IMG/VR virus record: IMGVR_UViG_3300027806_000001 | Span: 1 to 64,000 of that record | Strand: one strand, 5' to 3' | DNA: 64,000 nt | Origin: a virus | In this document: piece after piece, positions 24,207 to 32,301 of the stretch | How the letters are laid out: the number at the start of each line of letters is the position of its first letter | How positions within the stretch are numbered: position 1 is the stretch's first letter | Position numbers and translations under genes: made by a program | Notes under the pieces: model-generated | What the model saw: only the letters and a program-made list of their open reading frames with translations | What the model was told of the DNA's origin: nothing | Database searches by the model: none

Positions 24207-27020
24207 TCAGATTACGAGCGTGATGTCGATGATGTTCATCGGGAGCGGGACCTCGATCTGGATCTTGACGACCAGGGTGTCCTTGGCTGTCGCCGGGACG
24301 GTCACCGACACCAGGGTGTAGGAGAGCAGCTGGGGACCGGTCGTGACCGCGCCGTTGGTCGCCGTGAACTGGCCGAGGATCTGGCGGATGGTCGCCTCGA
24401 CCAGGCCGCGGGTGCCCTCGGTGATGTTCACGCGGCCGACCAGGTTGCGCAGGCCGTCGGCCAGGGCGAACGCGATCGAGTCGACGTTGGTCGTGACCGA
24501 CTGCTCCTTGCGGTAGATGTCGAGGGTCGAGGTCGACAGCTGGCGCTCGGAGTAGATGCGGCCGTCGTCGCCCTTGCGGACGACCCAGACGCCGCCGTCG
24601 CGGAGGATGTCGAGGTCCGGCTCGTCGAAGAGCTGGTCGACGGTCGTGAGGCCGTCGAAGCCGACGAGCTCCACGTTCGAGAGGGGCTGCTGCGGCACCG
24701 AGCCGGAGCGGAGGCCTGCGAAGGCGCAGGCGACGTACCAGTTGCGGACCGGCACGCCGTCGACGCGGAGGCCGTCGATGCCGCGGTCGGGGACGACCGC
24801 GTAGACGCGCTCCGACGAGAACCCGCCGGCGACCTGGACGTACTTCTGCGCCAGGGCTGCCGACGTGAGGTCGCGGTAGACCTCGATGCGGTCCTGGTTG
24901 ATGAGAGGGTCGGTGGTCGTGTTCAGGAGCAGCGTAGAGTTGTCAAGCACCGCGGCGACCTTGTACTCGACGTAGGTCGAATTGCCGAACTTGTCGAAGG
25001 AGATCTGGGTGCGGACGAAGTCTCCGGGCTGGACGGTCTGCGTGAAGTTAGCCGAGGACACGCCTCCAAGGGCGGTCCTGGCCGCCAGCTGGTACTTGCC
25101 GCTGCCGTGCAGGGACGACACGCCGAAGATGTCGGCGTTGAAGATGTCCTTGTCGAGGGACTTGAAGTGCTGCTCGACCTCGGGTGCGAACCAGAAGATG
25201 CGGAACCGGCCGACGGTCGGATCCGACTCGTCCTTCACATGGCCGGCGAAGGCCGACCAGATCTCGGACGAGGTCGTCAGCGGGACGAGGCCGTAGCAGT
25301 TGCGGTTGCCTTGGGCGAGAGCGAGGGCGTCGGCGAACCCGCGGTAGCCGTTGAGCTCCTGCGAGACGGTGCCGATGTAGTGGACCGTGGCGCCGTTGGC
25401 GTTGGACCAGGCCTTGTAGACGCCGTAGGCCAGGGGATTGTCGGGATCGATCGTGCCGAGCTGGGTGGTGATGTCCGAGAGGGACAGCACCGAGCCGACC
25501 TCGCGGGGGAGCTCGCGGAAGGCCCGGTACTCGAGGTAGAACTTGCCGGCGGTGAGGTTACCCTCGGCGATGCCGGTGACGGCAGGGTCGCTGACCCTGA
25601 TCGAGTTCTCGATGACCAGCTTTCGAAGGTCGGAATCGGAGCCGTTGGTGATCGACCAGTTCGGAGTCGACGCATTCGCCCAGTACTTGGGCAGCAGCAG
25701 GCTGCCGACCTTCTTCGAGAGCCGGACGTAGGTCACCGCGATTCCGAGACCAGTGGAGGGGGTGGGGTCGGCGAAGACCACCTTGTCAAGGTAGGGCACC
25801 GACGCCCCGGTGAGGGTGATCGTGAAGAACTCGCCCTTGACGAAGCCCTTAGCCTTGGTCGCATCGGTCGTGGTCCAGTTGAGCGACAGGTTGTAGCTGC
25901 CGAACGGCACCGCGGCGCCGGTCGGACCGACGGTGATGGTGCTGACGATGTCGGCGCCGTTGGCGGTCGATACTCGGAACTTGGGCTGGAAGTCGGCCGT
26001 CGTGTTGCCCGTCGAGAAGCTGCCGCCGGCGATGCAGGTGAAGATGTAGGTCGTGGTCGGGGCCGTCGAGGTCGGAGTGCCGGTGAAGGTGAGGACCGAG
26101 CCGGCGAGCTGAGGGGTGTGGGCCGCGGCGTAGGTCATCGTGCCGGACAGGGCCGAGGTCAGGGTCGGAACCGAGGCGAAGGTGACGGTGAGCTGGTTGC
26201 CGCTGGGCAGCACAGCGACGCCGGTCGTTGCGACGCCCGTGAAGGTGCCGTCGTCGAGGCCGGTGTCGGAGGTGACCGTGAAGTTGATGGTCGAGGCGCT
26301 CGGCGTTCCGGTGATGGTGACCGTGTAGACCGTCGACTTCTTGCCCACCCGGCGAGGATCCGCGGCGTACTGCGCAGCGGTCGACAGGTAGTTGGTGGCG
26401 GAGAAGGTGAAGGTGACCGTGCTGAGGACGAGCGGCGAGGGGGCGGATGCGCTCTGACTGGTGCTCTGGCCGGAGGTGACCGGCGAGCCGAGCGAAGCCG
26501 ACACGACGCTGCCGTCGAAGCCCGTGACCGTGCTGGAGTGCGCAAGGCCGCTGCTGGTGTAGAGCTGGATGACGTCGCCGACGGCGACATCCTGAGGAAT
26601 GCTGGCGTGGCGGCCGGTGCCCTTCCAGGCGTTGTTGGCGACCAGGGTCAGCGAGTTGGACGAGGTGGCAAGGTTGCTGAACGTGCCGGCCAGGAGGAAT
26701 CCGGTGGGCGCCACGTGCGAATAGGTCAGGCTGGCGTCCTCGACGTAGACCTTGCAGTACGACTCGTCGAGCAACGAGGTGTAGTCGATGCTCGGAATCG
26801 AGTAGAGGAGATCGGCGGCTCGAAGTCGTGGGGTGGCCGTGTTGTCGACGGGATCAGACGCCAGGTCGGCGACCAGGCCCTTGGACTTCTCGCCAGACTG
26901 GCCGTAGCGGACGAGCTGAGCCGACGGGCCGACGATGCACGCCCTCAGCTGCTGGCTGACGACGTCAGGGGTGGCCTCGAATTCGCGGCGGACGATGACT
27001 GCGGGCTTGGGACTGGCCAT
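24207..27020 (-). CDS. contractile tail sheath protein with large inserted domain(s) (937 aa)
   Basis: The N-terminus (MASPKPAVIVRREFEATPDV) and the C-terminal domain fit tail sheath proteins. The C-terminal domain runs IAFALADGLRNLVGRVNITE, then a helix VEATIRQILGQF and strands ending IEVPLPMNIIDITLVI. Between roughly residues 190 and 430 lies a Thr/Ser/Gly-rich region of Ig-like strands (VYTVTITGTPSASTINFTVT). It is probably exposed on the sheath surface. At 937 residues it is much longer than T4 gp18 (about 660). A tube candidate follows directly. The presence of a sheath identifies the particle as contractile. Confidence 0.75.
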   Translation of the reverse strand: MASPKPAVIVRREFEATPDVVSQQLRACIVGPSAQLVRYGQSGEKSKGLVADLASDPVDNTATPRLRAADLLYSIPSIDYTSLLDESYCKVYVEDASLTYSHVAPTGFLLAGTFSNLATSSNSLTLVANNAWKGTGRHASIPQDVAVGDVIQLYTSSGLAHSSTVTGFDGSVVSASLGSPVTSGQSTSQSASAPSPLVLSTVTFTFSATNYLSTAAQYAADPRRVGKKSTVYTVTITGTPSASTINFTVTSDTGLDDGTFTGVATTGVAVLPSGNQLTVTFASVPTLTSALSGTMTYAAAHTPQLAGSVLTFTGTPTSTAPTTTYIFTCIAGGSFSTGNTTADFQPKFRVSTANGADIVSTITVGPTGAAVPFGSYNLSLNWTTTDATKAKGFVKGEFFTITLTGASVPYLDKVVFADPTPSTGLGIAVTYVRLSKKVGSLLLPKYWANASTPNWSITNGSDSDLRKLVIENSIRVSDPAVTGIAEGNLTAGKFYLEYRAFRELPREVGSVLSLSDITTQLGTIDPDNPLAYGVYKAWSNANGATVHYIGTVSQELNGYRGFADALALAQGNRNCYGLVPLTTSSEIWSAFAGHVKDESDPTVGRFRIFWFAPEVEQHFKSLDKDIFNADIFGVSSLHGSGKYQLAARTALGGVSSANFTQTVQPGDFVRTQISFDKFGNSTYVEYKVAAVLDNSTLLLNTTTDPLINQDRIEVYRDLTSAALAQKYVQVAGGFSSERVYAVVPDRGIDGLRVDGVPVRNWYVACAFAGLRSGSVPQQPLSNVELVGFDGLTTVDQLFDEPDLDILRDGGVWVVRKGDDGRIYSERQLSTSTLDIYRKEQSVTTNVDSIAFALADGLRNLVGRVNITEGTRGLVEATIRQILGQFTATNGAVTTGPQLLSYTLVSVTVPATAKDTLVVKIQIEVPLPMNIIDITLVI

Positions 27021-27027
27021 GACTGGG

Positions 27028-27711
27028 TCATGCTCCTAGTTGGATAATCTCGGTTCCGGTGTCCTTCATTATAGCACTTACGACGATTTGCCTCAGGAGC
27101 CTCGAGACCGCAGGCTTCAGCTCCCAGGCGTAGACCATCTCGTAGGACACGACGATCTGGACGATGGCGTTCTCCGACTGCTCCTCGACCTCCTCGGGGG
27201 CGGACATGACGGGTACCTCCCAGCGGTCCACCCCGATCCACTCCCTCAGGAGGGGGCCGAAATGGCTCAGGTAGCCATGGACCTCCCGGGCGATCAGCTC
27301 GGCCTGGGAGACGGTCTTTCCGACCACCTTGACCGTATGGCTGCCCTTGATCCGCTTGTGGTAGAGGTCTCCGACCATCCCGCCGTCGCCGATGCCCATG
27401 CGACCCTCGGTCCACTGGCCGGCCTCGACCAGGATGGCCGGCCGGATGCCGTCCTTGGACAGGTCGAACTTGAATCCGTCCTCGATGACGAGCTGGTAGG
27501 GGGCCTTCAGGGGGTCCGAGGCCATCTCGGGGGCCCAGAAGTACCCCTCCAGCTGGGGGTGCATGATGTTCGAGGAGACGGAGAAGATCTGCCGGACGCA
27601 GTCCAGGATCACCCCCGTGAAGGCCAGCCTGTTCGGAAACTGGTTGCCCATCTCGGCGGTCTGCTGGAGGATCTCCGGCTTGTCGATCTCGGTGACGCCT
27701 GGTTCGGCCAT
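27028..27711 (-). CDS. tail terminator/neck protein candidate (227 aa)
   Basis: It begins MAEPGVTEIDKPEILQQTAE. A mixed alpha/beta protein follows, with RPAILVEAGQWTEGRMGIGD and a hydrophobic strand NAIVQIVVSYEMVYAWELK. It is the gene immediately before the sheath. In contractile phages this slot usually holds the tail or sheath terminator, and the size fits. No residue motif confirms it. A TATAAT box lies 7 bases before the start (27718-27723) and another inside its 3' end (27068-27073), but neither has a good -35. Confidence 0.45.
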   Translation of the reverse strand: MAEPGVTEIDKPEILQQTAEMGNQFPNRLAFTGVILDCVRQIFSVSSNIMHPQLEGYFWAPEMASDPLKAPYQLVIEDGFKFDLSKDGIRPAILVEAGQWTEGRMGIGDGGMVGDLYHKRIKGSHTVKVVGKTVSQAELIAREVHGYLSHFGPLLREWIGVDRWEVPVMSAPEEVEEQSENAIVQIVVSYEMVYAWELKPAVSRLLRQIVVSAIMKDTGTEIIQLGA

Positions 27712-27718
27712 GGGCGGA

Positions 27719-28057
27719 TTATAGCGCCGGAGGCCAGATCACCGCCTGAACGGCGTCGCAGGCCGCTGCGCGGGAGGATTCCTGCCCATCCCAGGTCACG
27801 GCCTCGACCTGCTGCTCGAGCAGATTGGACTGAGCGCGCACCTGGTCTATGTGGGCCTTCAGCGCAGCCGTCTCGGCCGGCGGCAGCAGGCCCAATGCGG
27901 CGTTCATCTGGCGGTACTCCGGAGCCGCGGCCAGGATGCGGCGCCGGGCCTCGGCCCGGATGGCCGCCAGCTGAAACTCCTTCACGCCGGCGAAATCCCG
28001 GTCGTCGACGATCTCGACGGTCCCGTCCAAGGCGTGGTTGATCTCTCGGAAGATCAT
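27719..28057 (-). CDS. fibre-associated small protein (tail fibre assembly type, 112 aa)
   Basis: The start ATG 28057 (MIFREINHALDGTVEIVDDR) overlaps the stop of the fibre-like gene as ATGA. The segment IRAEARRRILAAAPEYRQMN matches the R-R-I-L-A-x-x-P-x-(W/Y)-x-Q-x-N pattern common in small proteins encoded after tail fibres. The remainder is helix (ETAALKAHIDQVRAQSNLLE). It probably acts as a chaperone or cap for the 254-residue fibre-like product. That role is inferred from the pattern and the tight coupling. Confidence 0.5.
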   Translation of the reverse strand: MIFREINHALDGTVEIVDDRDFAGVKEFQLAAIRAEARRRILAAAPEYRQMNAALGLLPPAETAALKAHIDQVRAQSNLLEQQVEAVTWDGQESSRAAACDAVQAVIWPPAL

Positions 28058-28818
28058 AGGAAGCTCACGCAGATGCCTGGAATGCTGTTTCCGCCGGCCC
28101 GCATCCTGGGAGTCCCGATGGAGGTGGGCAGGGCGTAGCTGCCGGCGTCGACGTAAAGGGCCTGCAGCCCCTCGCCAAGCGAGTAGAAGTCCACCATGCC
28201 CAGCTTGCGCATGTTTCCGGTGGCGCTGGAGTAGCAGTGAACGCTGGGGGTGGCGCTGAAAACAGCGGCAAGCCAGTACCATCCGCGGTCAGGTAGGGTG
28301 TAGTTCAAGGTCACGTTCTGGTACGTAAACCCGCCTGTGAAGACCGCGGTGCTGGCGGTCTGGGCGAGCCTCGTGCCGGGGCCGTATGCTCCGTCGTTGG
28401 CATAGACGCCCAGCGTGAAGTTGCTGGCCGGATTCACCGCAGCCGTGACTATCTGGATCTTGTCGATCGTGCGTCCTATTTCCTCGACGTGAATAGGGAC
28501 CAGGTACACCCTGTTGGCGACCGCATTGGTGGTTCCGCCGGCAAGAATGTTGTTCTCATGGGTGTAGAAGACCGTCTTGCCGGTCAGGACAGTACCGTTC
28601 TGGTCGTAGGTGGCGTTGGTGTCGGTGATGATCTTCGGCCTGGTGCCGGACAGGCCGGAATGGGCCGACAGCAGGACCACCTGGCCGGACGAGTTCTTGG
28701 AGTACAGCCTGCGGTCGGCCAGGTTGACGGCCAGCTCGCCCTGCAGGACCTCGACCGGGTCGGGCACCAGGCCCGCCGTCGATGACTGCCTGAGGATGAC
28801 GCTGTTGAACTCGGGCAT
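28054..28818 (-). CDS. tail fibre-like protein (254 aa)
   Basis: The first 50 residues (MPEFNSVILRQSSTAGLVPD; GELAVNLADRRLYSKNSSGQ) match the attachment motif seen at the start of many tail fibre proteins. The motif is usually a K/R-x-S-x-x-G-x-x-P then GELAxNxxDGxLY. The rest forms a single beta-rich domain (FTYQNVTLNYTLPDRGWYWL) that may be the receptor-facing head. It is short for a fibre, so it is probably a short appendage. The 112-residue small protein follows with a 4-base overlap. Confidence 0.6.
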   Translation of the reverse strand: MPEFNSVILRQSSTAGLVPDPVEVLQGELAVNLADRRLYSKNSSGQVVLLSAHSGLSGTRPKIITDTNATYDQNGTVLTGKTVFYTHENNILAGGTTNAVANRVYLVPIHVEEIGRTIDKIQIVTAAVNPASNFTLGVYANDGAYGPGTRLAQTASTAVFTGGFTYQNVTLNYTLPDRGWYWLAAVFSATPSVHCYSSATGNMRKLGMVDFYSLGEGLQALYVDAGSYALPTSIGTPRMRAGGNSIPGICVSFL

Positions 28819-28829
28819 GGACTACCTGA

Positions 28830-28991
28830 TCAGTACCAGGTTCCGGACGGCCTGATGAACGGCGTGGCGAGCTTCCAGACGCCGCCGTCCTTGAAGTAGA
28901 CCGTAGCAAGCTGCCAGGCCCCCGACACCTTGATGTAGGCCAGGGTGCCTGCCGGAGGCGCGCCCTGGTTGGACAGAATGGTCAGGAACAC
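28830..28991 (-). CDS. very small GW-type repeat protein (53 aa)
   Basis: A GTG start at 28991 lies 3 bases after the upstream stop. The frame reads VFLTILSNQGAPPAGTLAYI and ends FIRPSGTWY. It contains a repeated pattern: KVSGAWQLATVYFKDGGVWK, then LATPF. Such G-x-W-x-x-A-T-x-(Y/F) repeats are common in phage virion accessory proteins. It fills an otherwise empty gap between two operon genes, which supports expression. The function is unknown. Confidence 0.5.
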   Translation of the reverse strand: MFLTILSNQGAPPAGTLAYIKVSGAWQLATVYFKDGGVWKLATPFIRPSGTWY

Positions 28992-28994
28992 GGA

Positions 28995-29177
28995 TCAGCC
29001 TCCCTGGTTTTCCTGCAGCTGGTGGGTGAGCGAGGCGATGGTGGCCTCGGTTTCGGCCACCTCGTTGTCGATCGCCACCACCTCGTTCAAGTCCCCGAGC
29101 TGATGAAGCACGACCCTCTTGCTCTTGAGGGCCGCGACCTTGTTTTTCAGAATGTCGATCAGCTTGGGTATGGTCAT
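28995..29177 (-). CDS. small coiled-coil protein (60 aa)
   Basis: MTIPKLIDILKNKVAALKSK is followed by an uninterrupted heptad-like helix (EVAETEATIASLTHQLQENQ). It lies 4 bases after the 877-residue gene and 3 bases before the 53-residue gene. It could be a trimerisation or chaperone peptide for neighbouring fibre proteins. No membrane segment is present. Confidence 0.5.
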   Translation of the reverse strand: MTIPKLIDILKNKVAALKSKRVVLHQLGDLNEVVAIDNEVAETEATIASLTHQLQENQGG

Positions 29178-29181
29178 GGTA

Positions 29182-31815
29182 TCACCAGAAGAGCAGGCAC
29201 CTGAAGCACTCGGCGAAGGAGGCGCGGTTCAGCCACAGGTACTTGAGGCCGTCCTTGGTCTCGAAGATCTCCATCCTGTTGCCGAGGATCGCCGTGGGAG
29301 CGGCGTACGGGTAGATCGTGGCGCCGTTGACGTTGGCGGTCACGACGTTGAGGCTGTAGACGCGCTGCGTGTTGTCCTTGTGGAAGTAGATGCGGTCGCG
29401 GCCGTCGTAGGCCGTCATGGTGCCAGTGGTCAGCGTTTCCGTCAGCGGGGACGTCGGCATCAGGGCGAACCGGTCGGTCGTGACGTCCCAGCGGTCGAAT
29501 CCGGTGACAGCGCCGCCGCGGGTGCAGTACATGTACCTGCCGCGGTACTCCGGATCCGAGGTGCCGAAGGCCCAGTTGGCGTTTGCGCCGGTACCCTTGG
29601 CCGTTGGCTCCAGGATGACGTACGTCGTCGCGTTGGCCGTCGGAGCCGTGATCGTTCCGACGGTCAGGGTGTTGCTGGTGTTGGAGGCGATGGCCACCTC
29701 GATCGGACCGCCGGTCGTGCTGGTGATGCGGCAGCGCTTGCCGGCGTGGATGTTGACCACCCAGTTCTTGGTGGTGTCGATCACCGTCGTGGTGGTGCCG
29801 CCGGTCGCGACGCCGGAGTCGGTCGCGCCGATCGCGCTGGTGGAGCAGATGACGTACCTGCTGATGCCGTTGGCGGAGGTCGTGACAGTGTTGGCGAAGG
29901 TGAGCGTGGTCGCCGTGTTGCTGGCGATTCGAACAATCTGGCCTGTAGTGGCGCCTGAGGCCGCCGTCGGCGTCGCGGTGTACATGTAGACCAGGCGGCC
30001 TGCATGTTCGTTCGTACCCCAGGCCTTGCTGGCGTCGGTAAGCGTGGTGGTGGTCTGCGTACCGGGAATGGTCGTGGCAGCCGGAGTGCCGGCCATGGTG
30101 TAGGTGAAGGTGGTGGCCGACGGAACCGTGGCGATCGCAACGTTGGTGACGTTGAAGTTGGCGTCGGTGGCGCCGCGGACCGTGACGAGCTCGCCGACTC
30201 GGAACTGGTGGGGATGAGCGGTCGTGACCGTGGCCGTGGTGGTGGCGTTGGCCAGCGTGGTGATGGCGATCGGCTGGTATCCGGCGACCGAGGCCGAGGC
30301 GCTGCGGGCGATGCCCCAGTCCAGCTGGCGGCCGAAAGTCTGCACCTGGGACGAGAAGTTGATGATCGGAACGGCCGCGATGCCGCCGGTAAAGAGATAC
30401 GCCTTGTCAGGGTCGCCCTGAATGGCATAGATCGAGGTGTTGTCCGGGTTGGTCGCCCAGGCTCCGACCACGGTGATGGCTGTGGATGTGTTGCTGGCGA
30501 TGGGCAGCACCTGGCCGGCGCCGGTGCCGGCGAGGATTCGCACGGCATAGTTGGCCCAGCGGTTGACGCTCCAGCTCTTGGTCGAATCGGTCAGCGTGGA
30601 GGCGCCGCCCGAAGTGGCCGTGCCTGCGTCGAATCCGACGATGTGGTATCGGGTGGTCTCCGTGGGGGCGGTTCCTGCCGTGAGCCAGGTCAGCGTGGTG
30701 CCGGTGTTGCTCGAGATCTCCCTAATCTGGCCTGCGCCGGTGCCGGAGTAGAGGTAGACCCAGTAGCCTGCCCACTCGTTCGTGTCCCATGCCTTTCGGT
30801 CGACACCCATGGAGGCGTCGATAAGCGTGGTGGTGGTGCCTCCGGTGGCCATGCCGTTCGCCCAGATGCTGGCGTTCTCCGACGTGCGCTCCAGCGACAG
30901 GTCGGTGGCGGCGGCGGCCAGGATGTTGGTCATCGTGGGCAGGATGTACCAGGTATCGCGAAGGATGTCGTAGAGCTGGATCGTGTAGAACGGGGCCGTG
31001 GCCGTCGCCGCGTTTGCGGTCGTCAGCATGATCATTCCGGACTGGATTCGGAAGACCGAGGTCGTGTCGGGCGTGACCGCCCACGGCGAGTCGACGGTGA
31101 CGACCTGGGACTCGATCGCGTAGGTCGACTGGGCGCCGACCGCCACGCCGATGGCGGGATTGAAGACGGCCGGGTTGTTGAGACGCATGTTCATCTGCGT
31201 CGAGTCGCCCATGACAATGTTGTTCGAGGTGTTCGACAGGATCTGCCGGTACTGGCCGACGCCGGCGTTCGCGGTGATGCGAAGGTTGTAGCCGGCCCAC
31301 TGGTTTACGGCCCAGGTCTTGACCGTGTCCTGCATGGTTATGTTGCCGAGGACGTTCGACACGGCGGTCGCGATTCCGCTGTCGTGCACGACCGGTTCCG
31401 CCACGTTGACGATCTTGCGGCGCTGGCCTGCGCCGGTGCCGGAGACGATGACGACGTCGTAGTCGAGCATCGCCTCCATGAAGACGGCAGGGACCGTCAC
31501 GGTGCTGGAGCCCGCGGCAATGACCTTACCCTCAGGGCCGTACGCGCCCGCCAGCTTCATGGCCGAGAAGTTGAACGGCGCCAGCGGGGGAGGCGTAAGG
31601 AGCTGGTACATGTCCGTCCACGTGTCGTACCGGACGAACTGCGTCGCACTGATCAGGTAGTAGAGGTATCGCCCGTGCTCGGTCTGCAGGAAGTCGGGGT
31701 TGTCTGCGGAGCAGGTCGAGGACACGGCCGAGGAGACCGCCGGGGCAAAGCGGCACCACTCCCACACGGGGAGATCGACCTGCTTTACGAGAGTGTTGGA
31801 AGTCAGGGCGGGCAT
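29182..31815 (-). CDS. repeat-module virion protein, probable fibre/appendage (877 aa)
   Basis: The protein carries about six diverged copies of a module whose core is a TGAGQ-type turn followed by I(A/S)SNT. Examples are YSGTGAGQIREISSNT, LAGTGAGQVLPIASNT and TTGQIVRIASNT. Most copies are preceded by a conserved W-x-x-N-x-(W/H)-A-G stretch (KAWDTNEWAGYWVYL). The modules are Thr/Ala/Gly-rich beta structure. The N-terminal 90 residues (MPALTSNTLVKQVDLPVWEW) and the C-terminus (FETKDGLKYLWLNRASFAEC) differ and may attach or cap the repeats. A long appendage protein is likely; no enzyme motif is seen. Confidence 0.5.
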   Translation of the reverse strand: MPALTSNTLVKQVDLPVWEWCRFAPAVSSAVSSTCSADNPDFLQTEHGRYLYYLISATQFVRYDTWTDMYQLLTPPPLAPFNFSAMKLAGAYGPEGKVIAAGSSTVTVPAVFMEAMLDYDVVIVSGTGAGQRRKIVNVAEPVVHDSGIATAVSNVLGNITMQDTVKTWAVNQWAGYNLRITANAGVGQYRQILSNTSNNIVMGDSTQMNMRLNNPAVFNPAIGVAVGAQSTYAIESQVVTVDSPWAVTPDTTSVFRIQSGMIMLTTANAATATAPFYTIQLYDILRDTWYILPTMTNILAAAATDLSLERTSENASIWANGMATGGTTTTLIDASMGVDRKAWDTNEWAGYWVYLYSGTGAGQIREISSNTGTTLTWLTAGTAPTETTRYHIVGFDAGTATSGGASTLTDSTKSWSVNRWANYAVRILAGTGAGQVLPIASNTSTAITVVGAWATNPDNTSIYAIQGDPDKAYLFTGGIAAVPIINFSSQVQTFGRQLDWGIARSASASVAGYQPIAITTLANATTTATVTTAHPHQFRVGELVTVRGATDANFNVTNVAIATVPSATTFTYTMAGTPAATTIPGTQTTTTLTDASKAWGTNEHAGRLVYMYTATPTAASGATTGQIVRIASNTATTLTFANTVTTSANGISRYVICSTSAIGATDSGVATGGTTTTVIDTTKNWVVNIHAGKRCRITSTTGGPIEVAIASNTSNTLTVGTITAPTANATTYVILEPTAKGTGANANWAFGTSDPEYRGRYMYCTRGGAVTGFDRWDVTTDRFALMPTSPLTETLTTGTMTAYDGRDRIYFHKDNTQRVYSLNVVTANVNGATIYPYAAPTAILGNRMEIFETKDGLKYLWLNRASFAECFRCLLFW

Positions 31816-31824
31816 CTGTTTGTC

Positions 31825-32292
31825 CTATGAGAAGATGAGCTTCGAGCGAATGCCGTTTGCGTAGGCGTTCCTGGCGATGTTGATGTACTGCTCGCGGTCC
31901 ATGCCGGCGACGGTGGTCAGGTTGGTAACGGTGGTGACGCCGGCCAGAATTCCGGTCGAGTCCGTGGGCATGGTGACTCGCAGGACGCCGGCCGTAGTGC
32001 CAGCTCCCGTGAGGGTAAAAGGGGCGTAGCCGGCGGCGTCAACGTTGACTCGCTGCCGCTGGGCGGAGTCCACCGTGGCGTTCGACTCCAGGAGCTTGAC
32101 GATGCGACTCAGCATGACCAGGAGGTTGTCCGTCCGATCGGCCACGGCCGGCATCGGGTTGGCCGAACTGACGTCGACGGCAGTGCCGTCGGGGCCCACG
32201 CCGACCTTGATCCGCTGGTGCAGGACGCCGCCGATCTCGTCTGCCGCGACCGTCGCTCCTGATCCTGGTGTATATCCGACATTATCGGCCAT
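31825..32292 (-). CDS. virion structural protein (155 aa)
   Basis: It starts MADNVGYTPGSGATVAADEI, then GGVLHQRIKVGVGPDGTAVD. This kind of N-terminus recurs in small phage appendage or capsid-surface proteins. A central helix (NLLVMLSRIVKLLESNATVD) is followed by a beta segment and a C-terminal helix with YINIARNAYANGIRSKLIF. It is placed between the 1402-residue fibre and the 877-residue repeat protein with 9-base gaps, so it may join those appendages. Confidence 0.5.
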   Translation of the reverse strand: MADNVGYTPGSGATVAADEIGGVLHQRIKVGVGPDGTAVDVSSANPMPAVADRTDNLLVMLSRIVKLLESNATVDSAQRQRVNVDAAGYAPFTLTGAGTTAGVLRVTMPTDSTGILAGVTTVTNLTTVAGMDREQYINIARNAYANGIRSKLIFS

Positions 32293-32301
32293 GGTTCATT
32301 C

